The position numbers and the translations under genes were made by a program. From positions 1,612,001 to 1,676,000 of the forward strand of contig NZ_BSNK01000001.1 of NCBI RefSeq assembly GCF_030159955.1: a stretch of DNA of 64,000 bases, read 5' to 3'. The notes beneath the pieces were generated by a model. The model was given only the letters and a program-made list of their open reading frames with translations, ran no database searches and was not told where the DNA came from. Source of the stretch: Algimonas ampicilliniresistens (GTDB lineage: Bacteria > Pseudomonadota > Alphaproteobacteria > Caulobacterales > Maricaulaceae). Of the stretch, positions 52,750 to 61,463 are shown piece by piece. Numbering within the stretch: the first letter of the stretch is position 1; the number at the start of each line of letters is the position of its first letter.

Positions 52750-54561
52750 TTACTCGCGCGCTCGCGTCTGAGCACGCATGAGGCGATGCATCGCCTCAGC
52801 ATTATCCTTACGAATAGTCTCGGCCATCCTCGACCGTGCATCGGTGGAACCTGCGTCTGTTCGGGCGTTGTCCATAAAGGTGCCGGCTTCACTCATCCAG
52901 ATAGCCGCGCGATCGCCGTTTTCCGCATTCGCACCCCCCAAGGCAGCCGTGATCAGCGTCCGCCGGGACAGGATGGTGCGTAATTCCTCCTCCAATCCGT
53001 CTTCTGACATATGCGCATGCAACCCGGTGATTTCAACCGCTTTTGTCTGACGCCAATAGCGCAAAATTGATCGTTGCAAGGCCACGTGCGCTGGATCGTC
53101 AAACTCCAGGCCAAAGACGGTCTCATCGACCTCGGAAAGTAGCTCTGGAAACAGAACGATGCCGCCGATCAGGGTCTGCGCCTGCCGCGAATTGCGGGAC
53201 AGTTTGGCAGCACCCGCTGCAACCAGTGCCTTATCTGCCTTTTTTTCACGCGGCTTGCTGCGATTCGGCGTCCAGACGCGCCCGAACTGCTTATCAAACC
53301 GACCGATCAGACTAGCTTCATAGAGCTCGCGTACTGTCGGATCCTTGATCTCACGAAGCGCGTCATAGAGCCGGGATTTCAACCCAGCTTTGGCTTCCGG
53401 AGTATTCAGAGGCTCTTTCTCGGCCTCACGGCGCCACAACATATCGACCAGCGGAACGCTGCGTTCCAGCAGGGCTTGAAAGGCAGGAGCGCCCTTCGCT
53501 TGGATCAGATCATCGGGGTCTTGGCCTTCCGGCATCATCACGAAACGCAGACTCTGACCGGGCTTTAGTAGCGGCAAAGCGCGTTCGATTGAGCGGTAGG
53601 CGGCCCGCAGCCCCGCCTTGTCCCCATCAAAACAGAGATAGCCATCCGGCCCGGCGCGCCAAAGCAGGGCGAGTTGGTCTTCTGTGAGCGCCGTCCCCAT
53701 CGGCGCGACGGCATGACGAAATCCAGCGCGGCTGAGCGCGATGACGTCCATATAGCCTTCGGCCACGATCATCCCTCGAGCCCCATTATTCGGGTCCAGC
53801 AGAGCAGCGCGCGCGCGGTGATAATTGTAGAGAAGTTGACCTTTGGAAAAGAGCCTTGTTTCGGGCGAGTTGAGATATTTCGCCTTCGCGTCTTTCTCCA
53901 TCGCGCGACCGCCAAACGCGACCAATCGCCCGCGGCTGTCATGGATCGGGAACATGATGCGGTTGCGGAACCGGTCCCAGCTGCCCCGGCTTTTATCGTC
54001 GGGTTCGATCAACAAACCTGCTTCGATCAGCTGGCGTTCCTCTGCCCCTTCCCGAATCAGATTGTCCTTAAGTGAGGAAAAACTGTCTTCGGCGAAGCCC
54101 ATACCGAACTGTTTCGCTGCCGTTTGGGTCAGACCCCGGCTTTTAAGATATTCGCGAGCCGCCTCCCCCGGGGCACGGTAGAGTGTCTTTTCAAAATGAT
54201 CAGCGGCACGCTCCATCCAACTGATCGCCGCTTTGCGTTCTTTCGCCCTCTCTTCGGCTTGAGGATCGGCGCGTGGCAATTCCATGCCCGCCATTTGGGC
54301 TAGCTGCTCCACCGCTTCGGGGAAGCTAAGACCTTGGACCTCCATCAAAAAGCTGATCGCATCGCCATGCTTTCCGCTGGAAAAACAGTGGTAAAACCCC
54401 TTTTGATCATTGACGAAGAAGGACGGAGATTTTTCGTTTGTGAAGGGCGATAAACCTGCGAACTCTCGCCCTTGCCTTCGCAGTTTCACATGTTTTCCGA
54501 TCACATCCGAGGGCCGGATGCGGGATTTCAGATCTTCAAGAAAGGCTTCGCCGAAACGCAC
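52750..54561 (-). CDS. dnaG: DNA primase DnaG
   Basis: A 603-residue primase with an N-terminal CHC2-like domain, a TOPRIM core (about 260-345, including GMIVAEGYMDVIAL with the catalytic Glu and CFDGDKAG with Asp) and a C-terminal helicase-binding domain. The zinc motif is decayed: of the C-x2-H-x17-C-x2-C ligands only C59 remains, with S38, T41 and S62 at the others. Alphaproteobacterial DnaG is known to lack the zinc site. It makes RNA primers for replication, with DnaB of this window as partner. Confidence 0.97.
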   Translation of the reverse strand: MRFGEAFLEDLKSRIRPSDVIGKHVKLRRQGREFAGLSPFTNEKSPSFFVNDQKGFYHCFSSGKHGDAISFLMEVQGLSFPEAVEQLAQMAGMELPRADPQAEERAKERKAAISWMERAADHFEKTLYRAPGEAAREYLKSRGLTQTAAKQFGMGFAEDSFSSLKDNLIREGAEERQLIEAGLLIEPDDKSRGSWDRFRNRIMFPIHDSRGRLVAFGGRAMEKDAKAKYLNSPETRLFSKGQLLYNYHRARAALLDPNNGARGMIVAEGYMDVIALSRAGFRHAVAPMGTALTEDQLALLWRAGPDGYLCFDGDKAGLRAAYRSIERALPLLKPGQSLRFVMMPEGQDPDDLIQAKGAPAFQALLERSVPLVDMLWRREAEKEPLNTPEAKAGLKSRLYDALREIKDPTVRELYEASLIGRFDKQFGRVWTPNRSKPREKKADKALVAAGAAKLSRNSRQAQTLIGGIVLFPELLSEVDETVFGLEFDDPAHVALQRSILRYWRQTKAVEITGLHAHMSEDGLEEELRTILSRRTLITAALGGANAENGDRAAIWMSEAGTFMDNARTDAGSTDARSRMAETIRKDNAEAMHRLMRAQTRARE

Positions 54562-54597
54562 GACCCAGAACTACCGCAGAAGTCAGCGCATAGCGAG

Positions 54598-55521
54598 TCA
54601 GGCCACCATATGTTTCGGTATCCCGGCATTGGGTGTGAACCCATAGAGCGGCTCACCTGGCAAACCCTCTTCGAGGAAGCGGCGGCAGGCGATCAGCTTA
54701 TTCATATTGATCCCAGTCTCGACACCCATCGCGTGAAACATCTGCACCAAATCCTCAGTCACGATATTGCCGCTTGCGCCCGGAGACGAGGGGCAACCAC
54801 CGAGCCCGCCGAGCGAGCTATCAAACGTCTCTATCCCCTCTTCCCATGCCGCAAACGCGTTGGCGAGGCCTTGACCATAGCTATTATGCAAATGAACTGA
54901 CTTAACCTTGTCAGCACCCGCCACCTCGCGCGTGCGACGGATCAGGCGTTTGACCTGAACCGGGTTCGCGTACCCAACTGTGTCGGACAGGCCGAGTTCA
55001 TCGACGCCAGCCTCGATCAGTCGTTCAGCCAGACGCAACACCGTCTCTTCAGAAATCACGCCTTCAATCGAACACCCAAAGGCTGTCGACAAAGCGCCCT
55101 CAAAGGACGGACGTTGGTCTTTTGGTTGCGTAGCAATTAAGGCCGCGATTTGGCGGACATTTTGCACGGCCTGATCATGGGTCTGGCGCAAATTCTTCTT
55201 CGAATGCGTTTCGGAGACGGACAGCGGAAAGCCCATCGCATCGACGCCCGCCGCAATCGCAGCCTGCGCCCCGCGTAGATTGGGCACCAAGGCCAGCACA
55301 CGCAACCCTGGCAAAGTTTTGGCGTGAGCCACCATCTCTGCCGTATCGGCCAGTTGCGGAAATAGTTTAGGCGGCACGAAACTTCCGACCTCAATCTCTC
55401 TGACACCCGCCTCATACAGAGCCGTGATCCAGCGTGCCTTCATATCAGTCGGCATCACACCGCGGCAATTTTGCAAACCATCGCGCGGACCGACTTCAGA
55501 AATGGTGATCTTATTGAGCAT
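54598..55521 (-). CDS. Hydroxymethylglutaryl-CoA lyase
   Basis: A 307-residue class-II-like aldolase of the HMGL family. ISEVGPRDGLQNC at 8-20 carries the metal Asp, EVGSFVPPKLFPQLAD is next, HLHNSYGQGLAN has the metal His, and LGGLGGCPSSPGASGN is the catalytic Cys loop. It cleaves HMG-CoA to acetyl-CoA and acetoacetate in leucine breakdown. A second member is at 60546. It lies 36 nt after dnaG and is the nearest minus-strand gene to the plus-strand hydrolase cluster. Confidence 0.92.
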   Translation of the reverse strand: MLNKITISEVGPRDGLQNCRGVMPTDMKARWITALYEAGVREIEVGSFVPPKLFPQLADTAEMVAHAKTLPGLRVLALVPNLRGAQAAIAAGVDAMGFPLSVSETHSKKNLRQTHDQAVQNVRQIAALIATQPKDQRPSFEGALSTAFGCSIEGVISEETVLRLAERLIEAGVDELGLSDTVGYANPVQVKRLIRRTREVAGADKVKSVHLHNSYGQGLANAFAAWEEGIETFDSSLGGLGGCPSSPGASGNIVTEDLVQMFHAMGVETGINMNKLIACRRFLEEGLPGEPLYGFTPNAGIPKHMVA

Positions 55522-55604
55522 ATTACGCTATTCCTCCGCCTGACGGCTATACGAGTTGAGCAAACGCAAGATAAGCACGACCAATATTACGTGAAAGGCT
55601 CATC

Positions 55605-56300
55605 ATGACTGACTCGACATCCCCTTCGACCATGATTCGCTCTGACAAGACCGCGCGCGAGATTTTCGAGGATATCCGCGCCAACCCGGCTCGCGCTCGG
55701 TTTGGATTTGGCGAACGGGTCGCCATCGTGAATGTCGATCCGCAAAAAAGCTATACCCGCCCCGACCTCTATAAGACGGCCTATGTCACCGATCCCCGCC
55801 AGATGGAGCATATAGACCGGATTAGCCGTAAAGCACGTGACAAGGGGCTGCCCGTGATCTGGACCCATGTCGCCTATATGGATAATGCGGCCGATGCCGG
55901 GGTTTGGGGCACGCGCACCGATACGCCCGACAGCCTGCAAAACATCAAATTTGACAGCGACCGGACAGAATTTGACGACCGTTTACACATCGATCGTGCG
56001 GTTGACGCCGTCTACACCAAGCGGATGCCGAGTGCTTTTTTCGAGACACCGCTCGCGAGTTTTCTACGTTGGCACAAAATAGATACCGTCGTGATCACGG
56101 GCGGCAGTACATCAGGCTGCGTGCGCGCCACGGCAGTCGATAGTTTGTCCTACGGCTTCCGCACCATCGTCCCGATCGAATGCGTCGCCGACAAACATGA
56201 GAGTTACCATTTCGCCAATCTAACTGACCTGCTGATCAAATATGCAGATGTTGTAGATGTGGCAGAGGTCGATGCGTGGTTGGAAGCGTACACACCTTGA
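55605..56300 (+). CDS. Isochorismatase-fold hydrolase A (N-carbamoylsarcosine amidase-like)
   Basis: A 231-residue cysteine hydrolase. The catalytic triad Asp-Lys-Cys is visible: D45 (IVNVDPQK), K139 (VYTKRMPSAFFETPL) and C172 (GGSTSGCVRATA). The 30-residue N-terminal extension and the SAFFETPL loop match N-carbamoylsarcosine amidases. These cleave N-carbamoyl or amide bonds. It is first in the plus-strand run and is followed by an overlapping low-GC gene. Confidence 0.88.
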   Translation: MTDSTSPSTMIRSDKTAREIFEDIRANPARARFGFGERVAIVNVDPQKSYTRPDLYKTAYVTDPRQMEHIDRISRKARDKGLPVIWTHVAYMDNAADAGVWGTRTDTPDSLQNIKFDSDRTEFDDRLHIDRAVDAVYTKRMPSAFFETPLASFLRWHKIDTVVITGGSTSGCVRATAVDSLSYGFRTIVPIECVADKHESYHFANLTDLLIKYADVVDVAEVDAWLEAYTP

Positions 56301-57028
56301 ACTCTGAACTTAAAAACGATCCCGAATACTCGGCGTCCTTGAATGGATTGCAAACCGCAAGTGAAGCTTTCGGTGAGCATCAGGCAACAGGCGTATTCAT
56401 TCCGCACTTCCCAGAATCATGGTTCGAACGAAGCTCGTCGCTCAAAAAAATAATATGGTGCGGCAGCGCGACGCGTAAATGGGGGGAATGTGGAGCCTTA
56501 GACCATTGTCGAACACCGGAGTTTTACGATGACGACCCTAATGACAAAGACAGACACGCTATTTCCAAATCGATATTTTGGCGGACTATGCGTTCGGTCG
56601 GATGTCACCTAGAAAAAAGCGTTACGAGTTTTGACCCAGAGTTAAAATACTCGAAGCACAACCAACCAGAGACCGTTGTTTGGTCGAACGTTTTTAGAGT
56701 TGGCGGCCCCAATGGGGAGCCTTCAAGGAGATTACAGCAAGCCCAAATACAAGATTGTATAGCGTGTCTGAAACGGGAAATTCATTTGGCAAAACCGAAC
56801 GCCGTCATATTTCACACAGGTTATCTTTCGACCAATTTTACCCAAGCCTATTTTGGGGCACAGGATGTCGGTGAGGATATTCCCGGCTGCGATGGTCGAG
56901 TAGGAGTTTACGCGCAGGCCAAAACGACTGTTCCGCACATTTGGATGACCCGGCATACAAAACATACGGATCAGATAAGAATTTCCGATGCTTTAGCCGC
57001 ACTAAATTACGCAGGTGTCTTCAAATGA
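56276..57028 (+). CDS. AT-richer protein of unknown function, inserted in the hydrolase cluster
   Basis: I do not recognise this 250-residue protein. It begins at a GTG inside the end of hydrolase A (a TTG at 56297 is alternative) and its TGA overlaps the ATG of the next gene. The middle part has a uracil-DNA glycosylase-like feel: VVWSNVFRVG, then a helix and KPNAVIFHTGYLSTN, then VPHIWMTRHTKHTDQI. The N-terminal third has several Cys (WCGSATRKWGECGALDHC). It is AT-richer than the flanking genes and has no membrane segment. A UDG-like fold is only a guess. Confidence 0.5.
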   Translation: MVGSVHTLNSELKNDPEYSASLNGLQTASEAFGEHQATGVFIPHFPESWFERSSSLKKIIWCGSATRKWGECGALDHCRTPEFYDDDPNDKDRHAISKSIFWRTMRSVGCHLEKSVTSFDPELKYSKHNQPETVVWSNVFRVGGPNGEPSRRLQQAQIQDCIACLKREIHLAKPNAVIFHTGYLSTNFTQAYFGAQDVGEDIPGCDGRVGVYAQAKTTVPHIWMTRHTKHTDQIRISDALAALNYAGVFK

Positions 57029-57963
57029 AACCCGACCCTAACCTCTACGATTACTGGCCCTATGCGGGTCGGCCGAAGATTGTTTGGCCGGGGGGCAAAA
57101 AACTCGCCTTCTGGATCGCACCCAATATCGAATTCTACGAATTCATGCCGCCGACCAATCCGCAGCGCCAACCTTGGCCGAACGCCATTCCCAATGTGCA
57201 ACAATATAGCCAGCGCGACTTTGGCAACCGGGTCGGCCATCAACGATTGATGGAGCTGCTGGATAAATACAGTCTGCGCGGCTCGGTCAGCCTCAATGTC
57301 GCACTGTGTGATCATCATCCAGAAATCATCGAGGATTGCGTTGCCCGCGATTGGGAGTTCTTCTCCCACGGAATTTACAATACTCGCTATTCCTACGGCT
57401 TATCGCCAGAACAGGAACAGGCCGTTTTAGACGACAGTATCCGTACTGTTGAGAAGGCATCCGGTCAGCGGATTCGCGGCTATCTTGCGCCAGCCCTGAC
57501 TCACACCGAACACACGCTGGACCTGATCGCGGAGAATGATTTTTGGTATAGTTGCGATCTGTTTCAGGACGACCAGCCACAACCGCTCAAGACCAAGACA
57601 GGCAAGCTCGTCTCCATGCCCTATTCGCTCGAGGTCAATGACGTCATCACCTATTCGGTGATGGGGTTTGATCCCGACCGTTATACCGACATGCTCAAGC
57701 GGCATTTCGACCAACTGCTAAAAGAAGGCGAGCGGTCGGGTACCGTGATGTGTATCCCGCTTCACGCCTATCTGGTCAGCCAACCGCACCGCATCCGCCC
57801 CTTCGAAGCGGCCCTGAAACATATCATGGCGCATCGTGACGATGTCTGGTTCGCGACGGGCCGCGAAATCGCGGAGTATTACCGCGAGCATTATTGGGAT
57901 CAGGCTATCGCGGACATCGCAGCGCGCGGCGTCGCCACGGGCGGAACGGGGTTCGCGGCGTGA
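57025..57963 (+). CDS. Polysaccharide deacetylase-fold protein 1 (PuuE/allantoinase-like)
   Basis: A 312-residue NodB-fold protein. It starts KPDPNLYDYWPYAGRPKIVWPGG; the YDYWPYAGRP and AFWIAPNIEFYEFMPP segments match PuuE-type enzymes, which open cyclic amides such as allantoin. Further conserved parts are FFSHGIYNTRYSYGLSPEQE and GYLAPALTHTEHTLDL (metal His). Its ATG overlaps the stop of the unknown gene, and its own stop overlaps the next hydrolase start. A second copy is at 58487. Confidence 0.8.
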   Translation: MKPDPNLYDYWPYAGRPKIVWPGGKKLAFWIAPNIEFYEFMPPTNPQRQPWPNAIPNVQQYSQRDFGNRVGHQRLMELLDKYSLRGSVSLNVALCDHHPEIIEDCVARDWEFFSHGIYNTRYSYGLSPEQEQAVLDDSIRTVEKASGQRIRGYLAPALTHTEHTLDLIAENDFWYSCDLFQDDQPQPLKTKTGKLVSMPYSLEVNDVITYSVMGFDPDRYTDMLKRHFDQLLKEGERSGTVMCIPLHAYLVSQPHRIRPFEAALKHIMAHRDDVWFATGREIAEYYREHYWDQAIADIAARGVATGGTGFAA

Positions 57964-58490
57964 CACGGGCATTACTTATCGTCGACGTTCAAGTGGGCAT
58001 GTATGCTTTCGAGGACTTTCAGCCCTATCGAGGCGGCGCCGTCATCGGTGCCATCAACCGTCTGATTGAAAAAGCCCGCAAAGCCGACCGCCCGGTCATT
58101 TTTGTGCGCCACGCAGGCCGTGAAGGACATCCTTTGCAAGCTGGCAGCTCAGGTCATGCGATTGATCCCCGTCTCCACATCAACGACGCAGACCCTATCG
58201 TCGACAAATCCCATTGCGTTGCTTTCCGAGGTACGACACTCGTCAAACAATTGACGGCCTTGAACGTCACGGAACTCGTCATCTGCGGATTACAGACTGA
58301 CCATTGCGTTGACAGCGCTGTAAGGATTGCCGTCGACCGAGGGTATAAGGTCATTATCGCGGCGGACGCCCATACAACATATGACACGGAATACCTCCCC
58401 GCGAAGTCGATCATCCAACATCACGAAGCTGTTTGGAGTGATAGTTTCGGATTGGTTCAGCCCGTCGAAAGCATTGAGTTTGCGGCATGA
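57960..58490 (+). CDS. Isochorismatase-fold hydrolase B
   Basis: A 176-residue cysteine hydrolase starting at a GTG coupled to the previous gene (GTGA). The triad is D9 (LLIVDVQ), K83 (IVDKSHCVAF) and C116 (LQTDHCVDSAVRIA). It belongs to the nicotinamidase-like branch with no N-terminal extension and is clearly different from hydrolase A. It would cleave an amide. Its last codons overlap the second deacetylase-fold gene. Confidence 0.88.
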   Translation: MTRALLIVDVQVGMYAFEDFQPYRGGAVIGAINRLIEKARKADRPVIFVRHAGREGHPLQAGSSGHAIDPRLHINDADPIVDKSHCVAFRGTTLVKQLTALNVTELVICGLQTDHCVDSAVRIAVDRGYKVIIAADAHTTYDTEYLPAKSIIQHHEAVWSDSFGLVQPVESIEFAA

Positions 58491-59368
58491 TGGATCCAAG
58501 CTACCTCACCTACCCCAACCGGAAACAGGGTCAGGATCACAGGCTCTACGACTGGCGGCTATCTCGGGATCGCAAACCTATTCAGTGGGACAATGGCTCC
58601 AAGCTCGCGTTGTCCTTCGTCGTTCCGTTAGAGTTCTTCTCGCTCAATCCGTCCGGCGTACCGTTCAAACACCCCGGCGCGATGGCGACGCCCTACCCAG
58701 ATCTGCGCCACTATACAGTGCGCGATTACGGCAATCGGGTCGGTGTCTACCGCATCCTTGAGGCACTCGGAAAAACACGCGCCGGGTTTGCGGTGAATGC
58801 GATGGTCGCGCAGCGCTACTCACCCCTGATGGACTACCTCAAAAGTCATGAGATCATCGCGCACGGCATCTCAACCGATCATATTCATCACGAAGGATTG
58901 AGTGAAGCCGAAGAAGACGTGCTCATCCAACAGACGCTTGAAGCCTTGCCCTCAGTCTCCGGCTGGATGAGCCCGGCGCGTAACCAATCCTCACGGACAT
59001 TGGAACGACTTGGCAAGGCCGGGTTGGATTACTGTCTGGATTGGGAAAATGAAAACGTCCCAGTCGCGACGACCGGTGTGACGCTAGTACCGAACAACTA
59101 TGAGCTATCGGATTTTACCTTGCTACATACGCGAAGGCAGACCGAGGAGAGTTGGAAGCGTCAGATATTAGAGGCGGTCGATTTCCTTGCTTCAGAACAT
59201 GACCGCTTTGGCGGGCAATCGCTCTGCGTGACGCTCACACCCTATATTATCGGTCAGCCGTTCCGCATAGCGATGCTGACCGCGTTGCTGTCCGATCTTC
59301 GCGCGCGCGGCGATGTTACCATCCTGACGCCGGGTGAGGTCGCCTCCCAATTCAAGGCTCAACAATGA
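58487..59368 (+). CDS. Polysaccharide deacetylase-fold protein 2 (PuuE-like)
   Basis: A 293-residue protein related to the first (57025). It keeps the YDWRLSRDRKPIQWDNGSKL start, the YTVRDYGNRVGVYRIL segment and GISTDHIHHEGLSE. It is less like the first copy in the central part and lacks the LTHTEHT-type His motif at the same place (SPARNQSSRTLERL instead), so one copy may be inactive or have a different substrate. It ends with an ATGA overlap into the CoA-transferase. Confidence 0.75.
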   Translation: MMDPSYLTYPNRKQGQDHRLYDWRLSRDRKPIQWDNGSKLALSFVVPLEFFSLNPSGVPFKHPGAMATPYPDLRHYTVRDYGNRVGVYRILEALGKTRAGFAVNAMVAQRYSPLMDYLKSHEIIAHGISTDHIHHEGLSEAEEDVLIQQTLEALPSVSGWMSPARNQSSRTLERLGKAGLDYCLDWENENVPVATTGVTLVPNNYELSDFTLLHTRRQTEESWKRQILEAVDFLASEHDRFGGQSLCVTLTPYIIGQPFRIAMLTALLSDLRARGDVTILTPGEVASQFKAQQ

Positions 59369-60549
59369 CCCTTCCGCTCCGACTCCCATTGGCCGGCATC
59401 AAAGTCGTCGAATTCTCGCATATGGTGATGGGGCCTGCGGCCGGATTGATGCTCGCCGACCTTGGCGCAGACGTCATCAAGGTGGAGCCGATTGGGGGCG
59501 ACAAAACACGGCGTTTGCGCGGCGCCGGCGCGGGCTATTTCCCAATGTATAACCGCAATAAGCGCTCCATTGCTGTCGATCTAAAATCGGATGCGGGCCG
59601 CGATGCCGTGCTTAAACTGATCGACGCCGCCGATGTCTTCATCGAGAACTTTCGTCCCGGCGCCTTGGACAAGTTGGGTTTCGGCTGGGACGCCGTCAAA
59701 GCGCGGAATGATCGTCTGATCTATTGCTCAGAAAAAGGGTTTCTCGACGGTCCCTATGAACACCGTACAGCGCTGGACGAAGTCACGCAGATGATGGGCG
59801 GCCTTGCCTATATGACAGGACCACCGGGGCGCCCCTTGCGCGCTGGCTCTTCTATCATCGATGTCACGGGGGGCATGTTTGGCGCGATGGGTGTGCTCGC
59901 TGCGCTGTATGAGCGCGAACAGAGCGGCAAGGGCAAACGTATTACGGCGTCTCTGTTCGAAACCACCGTCTTCCTTGTCGGGCAGCATATGGCGCAGAAG
60001 TCCGTCACCGGACAGGTCGCCGCGCCGATGCCCGCCCGCACCTCGGCATGGGCGATCTATCAACTCTTCGACACAAAGGACGGCGAGCAAGTCTTCGTGG
60101 GTGTTGTGTCAGACGGACAGTGGAAAACGCTCTGTAATGCGTTTGGCTTAGAGCATCTGTTGAACGACCCGGACTTGGTCGAAAACCGAGACCGTGTGAT
60201 CCACAAAGACAAATTCCTACCAGAAATCGAAGCGGCCTTCAAAGCACTGACGAAAGCTGACCTGATGGAGAAAATCGAGCATCTAGGTTTACCGTTTGCA
60301 CCGATTGGCAAGCCCGAAGACATGTTCGACGACCCGCATTTGAATGCCTCTGGTGGATTGCTAGAGATGGAACTGGACGACGGTCAAATCGCTAAGCTGC
60401 CCGCCCTCCCCGTCGCTTTGGACGGCGAACGCGTCGGCCTCCGCTATAACCCACCCAAAGTCGGCGAACATACGGATGCCGTGCTACGGGAAGCCGGATT
60501 GTCAGATACGCAGATTAGCGAAATGCGCGAGGGCGGCTTGGTCGCCTAA
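59365..60549 (+). CDS. Class III (CaiB/BaiF) CoA-transferase
   Basis: A 394-residue family III CoA-transferase. MVMGPAAGLMLADLGADVIKVE near the start is the CoA-binding region and D138 in TALDEVTQMMGG is the predicted catalytic Asp. It moves CoA between organic acids. In this run it would activate a dicarboxylic or hydroxy acid made by the hydrolases. Human SUGCT is a relative that acts on glutarate and HMG. It is convergent with the HMG-CoA lyase-like gene. Confidence 0.92.
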   Translation: MTLPLRLPLAGIKVVEFSHMVMGPAAGLMLADLGADVIKVEPIGGDKTRRLRGAGAGYFPMYNRNKRSIAVDLKSDAGRDAVLKLIDAADVFIENFRPGALDKLGFGWDAVKARNDRLIYCSEKGFLDGPYEHRTALDEVTQMMGGLAYMTGPPGRPLRAGSSIIDVTGGMFGAMGVLAALYEREQSGKGKRITASLFETTVFLVGQHMAQKSVTGQVAAPMPARTSAWAIYQLFDTKDGEQVFVGVVSDGQWKTLCNAFGLEHLLNDPDLVENRDRVIHKDKFLPEIEAAFKALTKADLMEKIEHLGLPFAPIGKPEDMFDDPHLNASGGLLEMELDDGQIAKLPALPVALDGERVGLRYNPPKVGEHTDAVLREAGLSDTQISEMREGGLVA

Positions 60550-61463
60550 GCGATGTCAACTTTCGGAAAACCGCCAGCCCGACTGACCATACCCGGCAGT
60601 TGTTTCTCCATGACTTTGGAGAGCCAGTGGGCCGTTTCGATAATGGCATTGAGGTCGTAACCCGTCGCGTAACCCGCGCGTTCCAACATATAGACCACGT
60701 CTTCGGACGGCACGTTTCCGGTCGCATTGGGCGCAAATGGGCAGCCGCCAATGCCGCCAATCGAAGCATCTATCGTAGTCACGCCAGCCTGAATGGCTGC
60801 ATGCACGTTTGCGAGCCCGGTATTGCGCGTATTATGGAAATGGGCACGCATGGATAGATGCGGCAATTCCCTTGCGACCCGCTCAAACATTGAACTGACT
60901 TGCCACGGATTGGCGACACCGATTGTATCGGCAATTGCGACTTCTTCAAATCCCGCATCAGCAAAACGGTGAACCATGCTGATCACTGTGTCTTCAGCGA
61001 TTTCGCCTTCGAACGGACAACCGAAAGCCGTCGCAATTGTGACATTAAATGCACGATCAGCCGTCTGTGCTTTTTCTGACATGTCGCAGGCCATTTCGAC
61101 AGACTCGTCTCGGGTCTGGTTTTGATTTTTTGTCGCGAAAGTGTCGCTCGCAGCCGCGACCAATCCCAGCTCATGAACATCCGTTTTTAGCGCCCGGTCC
61201 ACTCCCCGTTCATTCATGACCAGCCCGATGAAAGTTGCGTCTGTGTCGCGCGGGAGGCCCGCGATGACGGCTTCCGCATCTGCCATTTGCGGAACATATT
61301 TCGGGTGGGCAAAGCTCGCCACTTCAATCCGCTTAGCCCCAGCCGAAAGAGCGCGACCAATTAGGTCGAGCTTTTCTGCTGTCGAGAACATACGCGCTTC
61401 GTTTTGCAATCCGTCGCGAGCGGTGACGTCTAGGATTTCGATGGTTCGCATCGGCCCGTCCAT
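60546..61463 (-). CDS. HMG-CoA lyase family enzyme 2
   Basis: A 305-residue HMGL family lyase. ILDVTARDGLQNEARM at about 9-24 carries the metal Asp, EVASFAHPKYVPQMAD follows, and MRAHFHNTRNTGLAN has the metal His. IGGIGGCPFAPNATGN is the catalytic Cys loop. It differs clearly from the enzyme at 54598 and could be a citramalyl-CoA- or other 3-hydroxyacyl-CoA-type lyase. The ATG at 61463 abuts the SDR stop; ATG at 61451 is possible. It is convergent with the CoA-transferase and overlaps it by 4 nt. Confidence 0.88.
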   Translation of the reverse strand: MDGPMRTIEILDVTARDGLQNEARMFSTAEKLDLIGRALSAGAKRIEVASFAHPKYVPQMADAEAVIAGLPRDTDATFIGLVMNERGVDRALKTDVHELGLVAAASDTFATKNQNQTRDESVEMACDMSEKAQTADRAFNVTIATAFGCPFEGEIAEDTVISMVHRFADAGFEEVAIADTIGVANPWQVSSMFERVARELPHLSMRAHFHNTRNTGLANVHAAIQAGVTTIDASIGGIGGCPFAPNATGNVPSEDVVYMLERAGYATGYDLNAIIETAHWLSKVMEKQLPGMVSRAGGFPKVDIA

